From positions 1 through 64,000 of the forward strand of contig JAQVVH010000001.1 of NCBI GenBank assembly GCA_028699065.1: DNA of 64,000 nt, read 5' to 3'. Under the pieces are notes generated by a model, which searched no databases, had not been told where the DNA came from, and worked only from the letters and a program-made list of their open reading frames with translations. Each line of letters starts with the position of its first letter. Within the stretch, counting starts at the first letter, position 1. Positions 20,718 to 28,322 of the stretch are shown here, piece after piece. The DNA is from Gallionella sp. (GTDB lineage: Bacteria > Pseudomonadota > Gammaproteobacteria > Burkholderiales > Gallionellaceae). The position numbers were made by a program, and so were the translations under genes.

Positions 20718-21388
20718 GTTTTATCCTCGAGTGAAAAATGAATGGGCACCCTAAACCACTGCGTTACCGCTTGCCCGCCTTGTTGCGCCGGCACAAAACG
20801 CCAACGCCTGACTGTATTCAGCGCAACCCTGTCCAGCACGTCGTGCCCGCTGCTCTTAAAGACCTGAACTTCCCCGCAAGCACCATCTGATCGCACCTCC
20901 ACATTCAGGATTACTTTTCCGCTCCATCCCATGCGACGCGCCATCATGGGATAGTGCGGGCGCGGGTTGTTTAAATAGCTCGCCTGATAATCCGGTGCGC
21001 TATCTACAATTGGCGCGGTTGATGCTGCAACTGGCACGACAGGTATCGTTTCCGGCTGCACGGCAATAACCGGTTCGGAGAGCTCAGGGACTTGAGGGGT
21101 TAATTGAACGCGCTCTATTCTGACAGGCATCTTCCGGAAAACTGGGGAAGCCGGTGCAATCGGCACTACCGTCTGCACAACAGCTGCCTGTTGCATGACC
21201 ACTGAAACGGACAACTCCTGCACCACAATCGTCGGGGGCATTGGGCGCGACAACCACAGCATGACCACAGCGAAATGCATCACCACCACCACAGTGACGA
21301 TAATAATCTGCTCCCGATTCGGGAAATTGTAAAAATGCAAACTTCGGGACGACATGAATTGGTTTAACAAGGAAAATTTGCGTGCCAT
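20714..21388 (-). CDS. tonB: TonB energy transducer
   Basis: Periplasm-spanning protein of 224 residues that passes proton-motive energy to outer-membrane receptors. It has a membrane anchor (about 28-46, 'IIIVTVVVVMHFAVVMLWL'), a Pro/Val-rich linker and a C-terminal TonB domain beginning near 'YPMMARRMGWSGKVILNVEV' and ending 'WFRVPIHF'. An in-frame ATG 11 codons downstream is a possible alternative start, but it lacks a ribosome site. No TonB-dependent receptor is encoded nearby, so the substrate (iron complexes, vitamin B12 or others) cannot be inferred. Confidence 0.92.
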   Translation of the reverse strand: MARKFSLLNQFMSSRSLHFYNFPNREQIIIVTVVVVMHFAVVMLWLSRPMPPTIVVQELSVSVVMQQAAVVQTVVPIAPASPVFRKMPVRIERVQLTPQVPELSEPVIAVQPETIPVVPVAASTAPIVDSAPDYQASYLNNPRPHYPMMARRMGWSGKVILNVEVRSDGACGEVQVFKSSGHDVLDRVALNTVRRWRFVPAQQGGQAVTQWFRVPIHFSLEDKT

Positions 21389-21475
21389 CCTACCAGCGTC
21401 TTCCTAACTGCAACAGCATTTAGCGCCGCGCCCCACGTTCATACCCGTTAATGTAAGCCGATTCACAACACACCG

Positions 21476-21498
21476 CCCTGCGACATTTTGTCGCAGGG
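21476..21498. repeat. Perfect 23-base inverted repeat, candidate operator
   Basis: ccctgcgaca-ttt-tgtcgcaggg is a perfect 10-bp palindrome with a 3-base centre. It lies between the divergent tonB and tolC-like genes, 68 bases before the efflux operon. There is no T tract on either side, so it is not a standard terminator. The core TGCGACA-N3-TGTCGCA resembles a dimeric-repressor site. No regulator gene is adjacent. Confidence 0.55.
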
Positions 21499-21565
21499 GA
21501 AGGCATCAAACACCTGGTTACAAATCAAACATGGGCACACCTGCAACTGAAGCTAGAATGTCGCC

Positions 21566-22942
21566 ATGCAGAATCACGGCTTTATAATTTTCTCGATCTT
21601 TTTCGCAAGCGCGCTCCCCGCATTTGCTGCGGATCCTTTTAATACTGAGCTGATGACGGCACCCATCCGGCCCGCCACAAATACTTCGACCTGTCCTCCA
21701 CCCGCCCCTCTGGAGCACCCCTTGGCCTTGGCTGATGTCGTAAATTTGACGCTCTGCAATAATCCGCAAACCCGTCAAGCGTGGGCAAACTCTCTCTCGC
21801 AAGCCGCCCAGCTTGGCGTAAGCAACTCAGCTTATCTGCCGACGGTTAGCGCCAATATCTCTGGGGATAGAAGCTCCAATTCAACAACTGCACGCAGCGC
21901 GGGATTAACGTTGTCCTACTTGCTGTTTGACTTCGGTGGTCGCGCGGCAGGACGTGAAAACGCGAAGCAACTCCTAGCGGCGGCCAAGGCATCGCGGGAC
22001 AGCACTATTCAAAGTATTTTTCTGACTGCTGTTCAGAGCTATTACAACACATTGGCCACACAAGCCGCGCTTTTCGCCGCCAATAAATCCGAGCAAGCCG
22101 CAGCGCTTAGCTATGCTGCATCGTCTGCACGCTATCGGGCAGGCACGGCTACGCCTGCTGACAAGCTTTCAGCGCAAACTGCTTGGTCGCAGGCACGCCT
22201 TAACCGCATCAATGCCGAGGGTGTCTTACACAAAGCACGCGGCGCCTTGGCCAATACGCTCGGGCTGGATGCCAATCGGACGATTACGCTGGTTGAAGCC
22301 GTGGATCAACCGCCGGACATGTCTTTCGAACAAAACATTCAGACACTGATTGATGAGGCGAAGAGGCTGCGCCCCGATTTGCGTGCTGCCGAAGCGCAAA
22401 TCCGCGCGGCAGAAGCGGGTGTTACCGCTGCCGAGGCGGCAGGTAAACCTTCGCTGTCACTCGTTGCCTCGGGCAATCGGCGGGACAGTGCCGGATTGAC
22501 CTCCAATACCTCATCACTGGGCGTCAATTTGAGTGTGCCACTGTTTTCCGGATATGCCCCAACCTATCGCATTCGCGCGGCCGAAGCCCAAGTCGAATCC
22601 AGCAAGGCACGCGCAGAGCAGCTCAGCACACAGGTTGCCCTGGATGTCTGGAATGCCTACCACGCCTTGATGACTGCCACGGAGTCGGTTCGCACCAGTG
22701 ATGACTTGCTCGCAAGCGCCGAGCAATCAGAACGCGTAGCCTTGGGGCGCTATCAGGCAGGTGTCGGAAGCATGCTGGATGTGCTTAATGCCCAATCCGC
22801 TTTGGCTTCCGCACGCCAGCAACACATTCAGGCGCGGCTCGATTGGAATGTCGGGCGGGTCGCCCTGGCGCAAGCGATGGGAACATTGGATGGCACCCTG
22901 CTCGATACTCCGGCATACACCAAGGAGAATAGTAAGCGATGA
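21566..22942 (+). CDS. TolC-family outer-membrane efflux protein
   Basis: Outer-membrane channel of 458 residues with a cleavable signal peptide ('FIIFSIFFASALPAFAADP'). It has two OEP repeats of long helices with typical Ala-rich heptads ('LRAAEAQIRAAEAGVTAAEAAGKPSL', quoted region about 265-290, and the 'YRIRAAEAQVESSKARAEQL' region). The closing 'GRYQAGVGSMLDVLNAQSALASAR' is a family hallmark. It is the first gene of a four-gene operon with a MacA-like adaptor and a split MacB, and overlaps the adaptor by 4 bases (ATGA). The exported compound is unknown; candidates are macrolides, lipopeptides or secreted peptides. Confidence 0.93.
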   Translation: MQNHGFIIFSIFFASALPAFAADPFNTELMTAPIRPATNTSTCPPPAPLEHPLALADVVNLTLCNNPQTRQAWANSLSQAAQLGVSNSAYLPTVSANISGDRSSNSTTARSAGLTLSYLLFDFGGRAAGRENAKQLLAAAKASRDSTIQSIFLTAVQSYYNTLATQAALFAANKSEQAAALSYAASSARYRAGTATPADKLSAQTAWSQARLNRINAEGVLHKARGALANTLGLDANRTITLVEAVDQPPDMSFEQNIQTLIDEAKRLRPDLRAAEAQIRAAEAGVTAAEAAGKPSLSLVASGNRRDSAGLTSNTSSLGVNLSVPLFSGYAPTYRIRAAEAQVESSKARAEQLSTQVALDVWNAYHALMTATESVRTSDDLLASAEQSERVALGRYQAGVGSMLDVLNAQSALASARQQHIQARLDWNVGRVALAQAMGTLDGTLLDTPAYTKENSKR

Positions 22943-24114
22943 AATTTCCAATTCACTCACGCACGGCTTGGGGGTTGTTAATATTGGCCGGCTTGGTCGC
23001 GGTCGGCCTGCTCTATCGCACAGCCACACCATCCGTACAAACTTATCGCCTTGAAACCATCGAATCCGGAGAAATTCGCCAGAGCGTTTCGGCAAATGGC
23101 ACGCTGAATCCCGTTTCGCTCATCAGTGTTGGAACGCAAGTCTCCGGCACGGTCCGCAAAATTCATGTGGATTTCAACAGTAAGGTCGAGAAAGGCCAGC
23201 TGTTGCTGGAACTGGACGATGCCATGCTCGCGGCGCAACAGCGGCAAAGTAACGCAAACGTCCTGAGCGCGGCAGCCAGTCTGGAACTGGCCACGGCCAA
23301 CGAGGTACGCATGCGCGATTTATTTTCGCAGGAGTTTGTCTCGCGGCAGGAGCTGGATACCGCAGTACAGGCGAAAAAAACTGCGGCGGCCCAACTTCAG
23401 GCGGCCCGCGCCACCGCAGACAAAGACAAAGCCAATCTATCCTATTCGCTGATCCGTTCCCCGGTTTCCGGCATAGTCGTCGATCGCAGCGTGGATGTGG
23501 GCCAAACCGTGGCGGCCAGCCTGCAAACACCCACATTGTTCAAAATTGCACAGGATCTGTCGAAAATGCAGATCGACGCCAACTTTGCCGAAGCCGACAT
23601 CGGCAACATTCGCGTCGGACAAACGGCACAATTCAACGTCGATGCCTTCCCCGATCGGGGTTTTCAGGGCATTGTGCGACAAATCCGCCTCAATCCGACA
23701 ACGACGCAAAATGTCGTGACCTACGACGTCGTCATTGATGTTAATAATCCCGGACAAGTTCTCCTGCCGGGCATGACCGCCTACGTCAGTATTGTGGTAG
23801 CGGAACGCAGTGAAATTTTGTTGCTGCCAAATGCGGCTTTGCGCTTCAAGCCAACCACTTCAGCCGAAAAATCCGCGCCCAGAACCTACGGCGGCAAGGA
23901 GCCACAGAACGGCAAGAACACCGGTTTCCCCGGCAGAGTATTTGTATTGCGCGAGGGGAAACCGCAAGCCGTCAGTGTGACGCTGGGCATCACCGATAAC
24001 CGACATACCGAACTGATCGACAGCCCGTTGAAGCCGGGCGATCAGGTCATTGTGGGTGAGGCGATGGAAAATAATTCCGGCACCAGTTCGCCGATGCGCA
24101 TGAGAATGTTTTGA
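22939..24114 (+). CDS. MacA-like periplasmic adaptor (membrane fusion protein)
   Basis: A 391-residue RND/MacA-type adaptor with an N-terminal membrane anchor (about 13-30), a barrel-sandwich (lipoyl-like) domain split around a long coiled-coil hairpin ('SLELATANEVRMRDLFSQEF' and 'TAAAQLQAARATADKDKANL'), then beta-barrel and membrane-proximal domains. 'VSANGTLNPVSLISVGTQVSGTV' is typical of MacA. It couples the MacB-type ABC transporter to the outer-membrane channel. It overlaps the genes on both sides, so production of the three-part pump is coupled. Confidence 0.92.
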   Translation: MKFPIHSRTAWGLLILAGLVAVGLLYRTATPSVQTYRLETIESGEIRQSVSANGTLNPVSLISVGTQVSGTVRKIHVDFNSKVEKGQLLLELDDAMLAAQQRQSNANVLSAAASLELATANEVRMRDLFSQEFVSRQELDTAVQAKKTAAAQLQAARATADKDKANLSYSLIRSPVSGIVVDRSVDVGQTVAASLQTPTLFKIAQDLSKMQIDANFAEADIGNIRVGQTAQFNVDAFPDRGFQGIVRQIRLNPTTTQNVVTYDVVIDVNNPGQVLLPGMTAYVSIVVAERSEILLLPNAALRFKPTTSAEKSAPRTYGGKEPQNGKNTGFPGRVFVLREGKPQAVSVTLGITDNRHTELIDSPLKPGDQVIVGEAMENNSGTSSPMRMRMF

Positions 24115-24821
24115 TGGTTGATGCTGTTATTCGGATTGAGCATTTATATAAATCCTACGCCACCTCGGCGGGCGAATTTCCGGTGCTTAAAGACGTCAAT
24201 CTGACGATAGCCTCTGGAGATTTCGTGGCCATCATGGGACCTTCCGGCTCAGGCAAATCGACCTTCATGAATATTTTGGGTTGTCTGGATAAACCCAGTG
24301 GCGGCACGTACCGGCTGGATGGGCGCAACGTTGGGGAGCTCGCTCGTGATGAACTCGCGAAACTCCGCAATCGCACCATAGGCTTCGTTTTTCAGGGATT
24401 CAATCTGCTGCCGCGCATGTCACTGCAGGACAACGTTGCCCTACCCCTGATTTATTGCGGCATCGAGCGCGAAACACGCCGTGAACGCGCCCGCGAACTT
24501 CTGGCACGCGTCGGCCTGGAACGTTACGTCGATGCCATGCCGAACAAGATATCCGGCGGACAGCAACAGCGCGTCGCCATTGCCCGTGCGCTGGTCAATC
24601 ATCCGAGCCTGATTCTGGCCGATGAACCCACCGGCAATCTCGACAGCCACACCGGCGAGGAAATAATGGCACTGTTTGAATCACTGAATCGAGAAGGTAT
24701 CACCATCGTGCTGGTGACGCATGAGGCAGATATCGCGCAACATGCCCAACGCCAGGTACATTTCCTGGATGGCCGTATCGTGCGTGACCATCCCACCCTG
24801 CAAGTCGGAGCATGCGTATGA
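24114..24821 (+). CDS. MacB/LolD-type ABC transporter ATP-binding protein
   Basis: ATPase of 235 residues with Walker A 'GPSGSGKST', the Q-loop, signature 'SGGQQQRVAIARAL', Walker B 'LILADEPTGNLD' and the switch histidine in 'VLVTHE'. The ORF track begins at a TTG one codon earlier; I take the ATG at 24114, which overlaps the adaptor's TGA (TGATG). Classic MacB fuses this domain to the membrane part, whereas here they are separate genes with a 4-base overlap. Confidence 0.94.
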   Translation: MVDAVIRIEHLYKSYATSAGEFPVLKDVNLTIASGDFVAIMGPSGSGKSTFMNILGCLDKPSGGTYRLDGRNVGELARDELAKLRNRTIGFVFQGFNLLPRMSLQDNVALPLIYCGIERETRRERARELLARVGLERYVDAMPNKISGGQQQRVAIARALVNHPSLILADEPTGNLDSHTGEEIMALFESLNREGITIVLVTHEADIAQHAQRQVHFLDGRIVRDHPTLQVGACV

Positions 24822-26038
24822 CGTTGGCTATGCTTGGTGAAGCCTGGCGTGCGATGGGCGCCAATCGGCTGCGCACCTTTCTGACCATGCTGGGCATGGT
24901 TATCGGCGTGGGCGCCGTCGTGTTGATGATGTCTATTGGTCAGGGCGCGCAGCATGCCATTAAGCAAAGCATCTCCGCGATGGGCAGCAATTTATTCATC
25001 CTGCTCTCGGGGAGCACATCTTCCGGCGGCGCTCGCTCGGGCAGCGGCGGCGGTTACACCCTAAAAGTCGAAGACGCCGAGGCTATCGCGGGACTATCTG
25101 GTGTGCAGGCCGTTGCGCCGATCCATTCCGGCAGTGCTCAAGTCGTTTACGGCCCCAACAACTGGAGTACGGCCATTATCGGCACGACACCCTCCTATCT
25201 GGATGCGCGCTCGTGGACCGTGATTGCTGGCAACGCCTTCACAGACTCGGATGTACGTTCCGCCACCCGCGTGGCATTGATTGGACAAACCTCCGCCGAC
25301 AACCTGTTTGGCGATGAAAATCCTCTCGGTAAAACTCTTCGAATCCGGCAAAGTCCGTTTGTTATTGTTGGCATCCTAGCATCCAAGGGTCAGGGCATGG
25401 ATGGACGCGACCAGGACGATACGCTCATCATTCCTCTCACCACCGCACAGCGCCAGGTCTTCGGTTCACAATTTCCCGGCTCGGTGCGGATGGTCATGGT
25501 GCAAACCACTACACAAGAAGTCATGCCTGCGGTGGAGAAAAGCATGACGGGTCTTCTGCGCCAGCGCCATCGAATCCGCGAGGGTTTCGATAACGATTTC
25601 TATTTGCGCAACCTGACGGCAGTTGCCGATTCGGCTGCGGAAAGTACCCGCATTATGTCCATGTTGTTGGGTGCGATCGCCTCGGTTTCACTGCTGGTCG
25701 GCGGGATCGGCATCATGAATATCATGCTGGTATCGGTGACAGAGCGCACCCGTGAAATTGGCATTCGTATGGCGATCGGCGCACGCGAGCGCGACATTCT
25801 GCTGCAATTTCTGTTTGAGGCCATCATCATCTCGGTGATCGGCTGCCTGATCGGGCTGGGGCTTGGGGTTGTCGCCGCGCTCTTGGTGGAATCGCTGACC
25901 GGCACCATCGTCATCATCTCTGCCGGAACAGGCGCTGTCGCTTTCGGAGTTGCGGCCTTTGTGGGTATCTTCTTCGGCTTTTATCCTGCCCGGAAAGCCG
26001 CGCGCCTCGATCCCATCGAGGCGCTGCGTTACCAATAA
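24818..26038 (+). CDS. MacB-type ABC transporter permease (FtsX-like)
   Basis: Membrane subunit of 406 residues from the chosen start, with the MacB layout: one helix near the N-terminus ('LTMLGMVIGVGAVVLMMSIG'), a large periplasmic domain (about 50-280) and three C-terminal helices in an FtsX domain ('SLLVGGIGIMNIMLVSVTER', 'EIGIRMAIGARERDILLQF'). The ORF track starts at 24812, but a GGAG lies 7 bases before the ATG at 24818, which also overlaps the ATPase stop as ATGA, so the later start is favoured. MacB-type machines drive substrates through TolC from the periplasm rather than across the inner membrane. The 3' end is 6 bases from the convergent ccmI gene. Confidence 0.93.
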   Translation: MTLAMLGEAWRAMGANRLRTFLTMLGMVIGVGAVVLMMSIGQGAQHAIKQSISAMGSNLFILLSGSTSSGGARSGSGGGYTLKVEDAEAIAGLSGVQAVAPIHSGSAQVVYGPNNWSTAIIGTTPSYLDARSWTVIAGNAFTDSDVRSATRVALIGQTSADNLFGDENPLGKTLRIRQSPFVIVGILASKGQGMDGRDQDDTLIIPLTTAQRQVFGSQFPGSVRMVMVQTTTQEVMPAVEKSMTGLLRQRHRIREGFDNDFYLRNLTAVADSAAESTRIMSMLLGAIASVSLLVGGIGIMNIMLVSVTERTREIGIRMAIGARERDILLQFLFEAIIISVIGCLIGLGLGVVAALLVESLTGTIVIISAGTGAVAFGVAAFVGIFFGFYPARKAARLDPIEALRYQ

Positions 26039-26044
26039 ACGGAA

Positions 26045-27313
26045 TTACTTAACGAGGCTATTGATCTGCAGATCAATATGTTTGGCGCCCGGTTTGAGAT
26101 TTTCGACGCTGCCTTCCAGATCGCCGGGCTGTCCCATCGGCGAACCGGATTTCGACACACGTGCCACGACGACCACGCGATCAAATCCGGATAGTTTCAG
26201 CTGCGGCTGCATCGCCATACTGTCATCCAAGGTAAATTCCAGCGGCAGATCCTTCACCTGCTTGCGCAACACTGCCAGCGGCATTTTCGGGCCTTCCGCC
26301 GCGCGCGCCAGAATGAAGACAGTGTCGTCAGGCGACACACTGGCAGCCAACGCAGGCGCCAGCGTCACTTTGCCGCTAATCGCCATCGCCGGATCAGCAG
26401 ACTGCGCTTGGGATGAACCACCGGCTTTGCGTTCGGCTTCGATACGTGCCAGTTTTTGTTTGCCACCGGGCTGCATGGATAAAAACTCCTTGGCCTGTGC
26501 CAACCCCTGCTGAATCATTTCCGCACCCGGATAATCGGGCGGCAATAACTCCAGTAATTTTTGCCAATGCGTAACGGCCGCAGCGTAATCGCCCCGCTCC
26601 ATCGCGGCCGAACCCGACAATGCGCGCGCCGACGCATTATTGGCGTCAAGCGCAACCGCCTTATCGAGGAATTTTGTGGGCTCACCGAGCAGTGACTGGT
26701 TGTTCGTCATTGCTCTTGCATCCGCATAATCCGCCCAAAGCTGGGCTTCGTTGGGTACCAGTTTCACCAGGTTGGCATAGCAACGTACTGCATCATCGTA
26801 GCGCTCCAGTTCGACATAAGAGCGCGCCAAAAGCAACCAGCCATCCGGATTTTCCGGCAGGCGTTCCATCTTCTTTTCGAGCTCCTGGATTGCCACCTCG
26901 GAACGCAGCGTGCCAAAACCGGCGGCCAGGGCAGGCTCCTCTTGTGGCGACAAAGCCTGGGGTTTGCCTATCGTCAAATACAACGGAATGGCAAACACTG
27001 GCAACAGGATTGCCAGCACAACGGCCAGCTTCCTCGCGGGATGATGGGCAAGCGCGGATGCGCCGCCCTGAGCCTGCACTTCGTCCAGCAATCTGGCCTG
27101 TAGTTCACGTTTGCCCTGTTCGTAGGCTTCCTGTGTCAGAAGCCCATTGCGCAAATCGTTTTCCATCTCGACCGACTGATCGCGCAAAATTTCCAAATTG
27201 GCCGTATCGCGCAGCACGTCATTGCCGTTGGCACTCGCACGCCATAACGGCAGCACGAGGAAAAGTGCCGCCACAATCAGCAGCAGCGCACAAAGGATCC
27301 AGAACAATGTCAT
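26045..27313 (-). CDS. ccmI: Cytochrome c maturation protein CcmI (CycH)
   Basis: Inner-membrane protein of 422 residues that holds apocytochrome c for heme attachment. There are two N-terminal helices ('LFWILCALLLIVAALFLVLPLW' and, about residue 88-108, 'KLAVVLAILLPVFAIPLYL'), then periplasmic TPR-like repeats ('PDGWLLLARSYVELERYDDA', 'AQLWADYADARAM') and a C-terminal beta-rich domain. It is the last gene of the ccm operon and overlaps ccmH by 4 bases. The end lies 6 bases from the convergent macB-type permease, with no terminator visible between them. Confidence 0.93.
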   Translation of the reverse strand: MTLFWILCALLLIVAALFLVLPLWRASANGNDVLRDTANLEILRDQSVEMENDLRNGLLTQEAYEQGKRELQARLLDEVQAQGGASALAHHPARKLAVVLAILLPVFAIPLYLTIGKPQALSPQEEPALAAGFGTLRSEVAIQELEKKMERLPENPDGWLLLARSYVELERYDDAVRCYANLVKLVPNEAQLWADYADARAMTNNQSLLGEPTKFLDKAVALDANNASARALSGSAAMERGDYAAAVTHWQKLLELLPPDYPGAEMIQQGLAQAKEFLSMQPGGKQKLARIEAERKAGGSSQAQSADPAMAISGKVTLAPALAASVSPDDTVFILARAAEGPKMPLAVLRKQVKDLPLEFTLDDSMAMQPQLKLSGFDRVVVVARVSKSGSPMGQPGDLEGSVENLKPGAKHIDLQINSLVK

Positions 27314-27798
27314 GCTTGTATATCTTTCGGTTGGGTTTGACTATCCTGCCGTTCGGACAGCAATGCCGCGGCACGTGCCGATTGCTCTTCTGTCAGCTGC
27401 GGCTCGGCAATTTCAGACTTGCGTTTTCGCAACTGCAAAAACAATACGCCAGCCCCTAACAGCAGCAGGGCAAACGGTCCATACCAAAGCACCAGCGTGG
27501 TTTTCTTCATGGGCGGATCGTACAGAACGAAATCGCCATAGCGGGAAACCAGATAGTCGAGAATTTCCTGATCGCTCATACCCTTCTGCATAAGCTCGCG
27601 TACTTCGCGGCGCAGATCTTCCGCCAATTCGGCGTGCGAGCTGGCCAGCGACTCATTCTGGCAAACCAGGCAGCGCAATTTCTCCGCCAGTCCGATCATG
27701 CGTTTTTCCAGCACCGGGTCGGCGGCCATATCCTGAGCCTCGCCTGCGAGGGCAAAAGTGGGCAACAGACAAAACAACAAAATCAGAAGGCGTTTCAT
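27310..27798 (-). CDS. ccmH: Cytochrome c maturation protein CcmH (CycL), thiol oxidoreductase
   Basis: A 162-residue protein with a signal peptide ('LLILLFCLLPTFALAGEA'), the redox motif 'LRCLVCQNES' that defines the family, a three-helix periplasmic bundle and a C-terminal membrane helix ('LVLWYGPFALLLLGAGVLFLQL'). It reduces the CXXCH cysteines of apocytochrome c together with CcmG. CcmH and CcmI are separate genes here, unlike the fused E. coli CcmH. It overlaps ccmG by 4 bases. Confidence 0.95.
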   Translation of the reverse strand: MKRLLILLFCLLPTFALAGEAQDMAADPVLEKRMIGLAEKLRCLVCQNESLASSHAELAEDLRREVRELMQKGMSDQEILDYLVSRYGDFVLYDPPMKKTTLVLWYGPFALLLLGAGVLFLQLRKRKSEIAEPQLTEEQSARAAALLSERQDSQTQPKDIQA

Positions 27799-28322
27799 TT
27801 GGCTTGCAACTCCGCAACCATGGGCAGGATTTTTTCACGAAGATTATCCGGTGTCACCGGGCCGATCTGTTTGTAGCGAATGACGCCCTGCTCGTCGATC
27901 ACATAAGTTTCCGGCACACCATACACACCATAATCAATACCAATGCGGCCTTCGGTGTCCGTTACACTCAGCACATAAGGATCACCGCCCCTTTGCAGCC
28001 AGCGCTGGGCCTCCACAGGGTTATCCTTGTAATCGAGACCGTAGATCGGCACGATGTTTTGCTGCGCCAAATCCATCAGGACCGGGTGTTCTTCCCGGCA
28101 GGAAACGCACCACGAGGCCCAGACATTCAGCAGCCAGACCTTGCCTTTCATGTCGGCAGGCGAAAAGTTTTGTTGCGGTTCATGCAACTGCGGCAGAACG
28201 AATCCTGGTGCGGGCTTGCCGATCAATGGCGAGGGTACTTCGCGGGGATTCAGATTGAGACCTTTAAACAGGAAAACCGCCAACACCACAAAGACAACAA
28301 AGGGCAGAATAAAACGCATCAT
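27795..28322 (-). CDS. ccmG: CcmG/DsbE periplasmic thioredoxin for cytochrome c maturation
   Basis: Membrane-anchored thioredoxin-fold protein of 175 residues. It has an N-terminal anchor ('FILPFVVFVVLAVFLFKGL'), the active site 'WASWCVSCREEHP', the central 'NPVEAQRWL' insert typical of CcmG, and a cis-proline loop 'YGVPETYVID'. It keeps apocytochrome thiols reduced. Two tandem ATGs start the gene; the first overlaps the ccmF stop. Confidence 0.95.
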   Translation of the reverse strand: MMRFILPFVVFVVLAVFLFKGLNLNPREVPSPLIGKPAPGFVLPQLHEPQQNFSPADMKGKVWLLNVWASWCVSCREEHPVLMDLAQQNIVPIYGLDYKDNPVEAQRWLQRGGDPYVLSVTDTEGRIGIDYGVYGVPETYVIDEQGVIRYKQIGPVTPDNLREKILPMVAELQAK

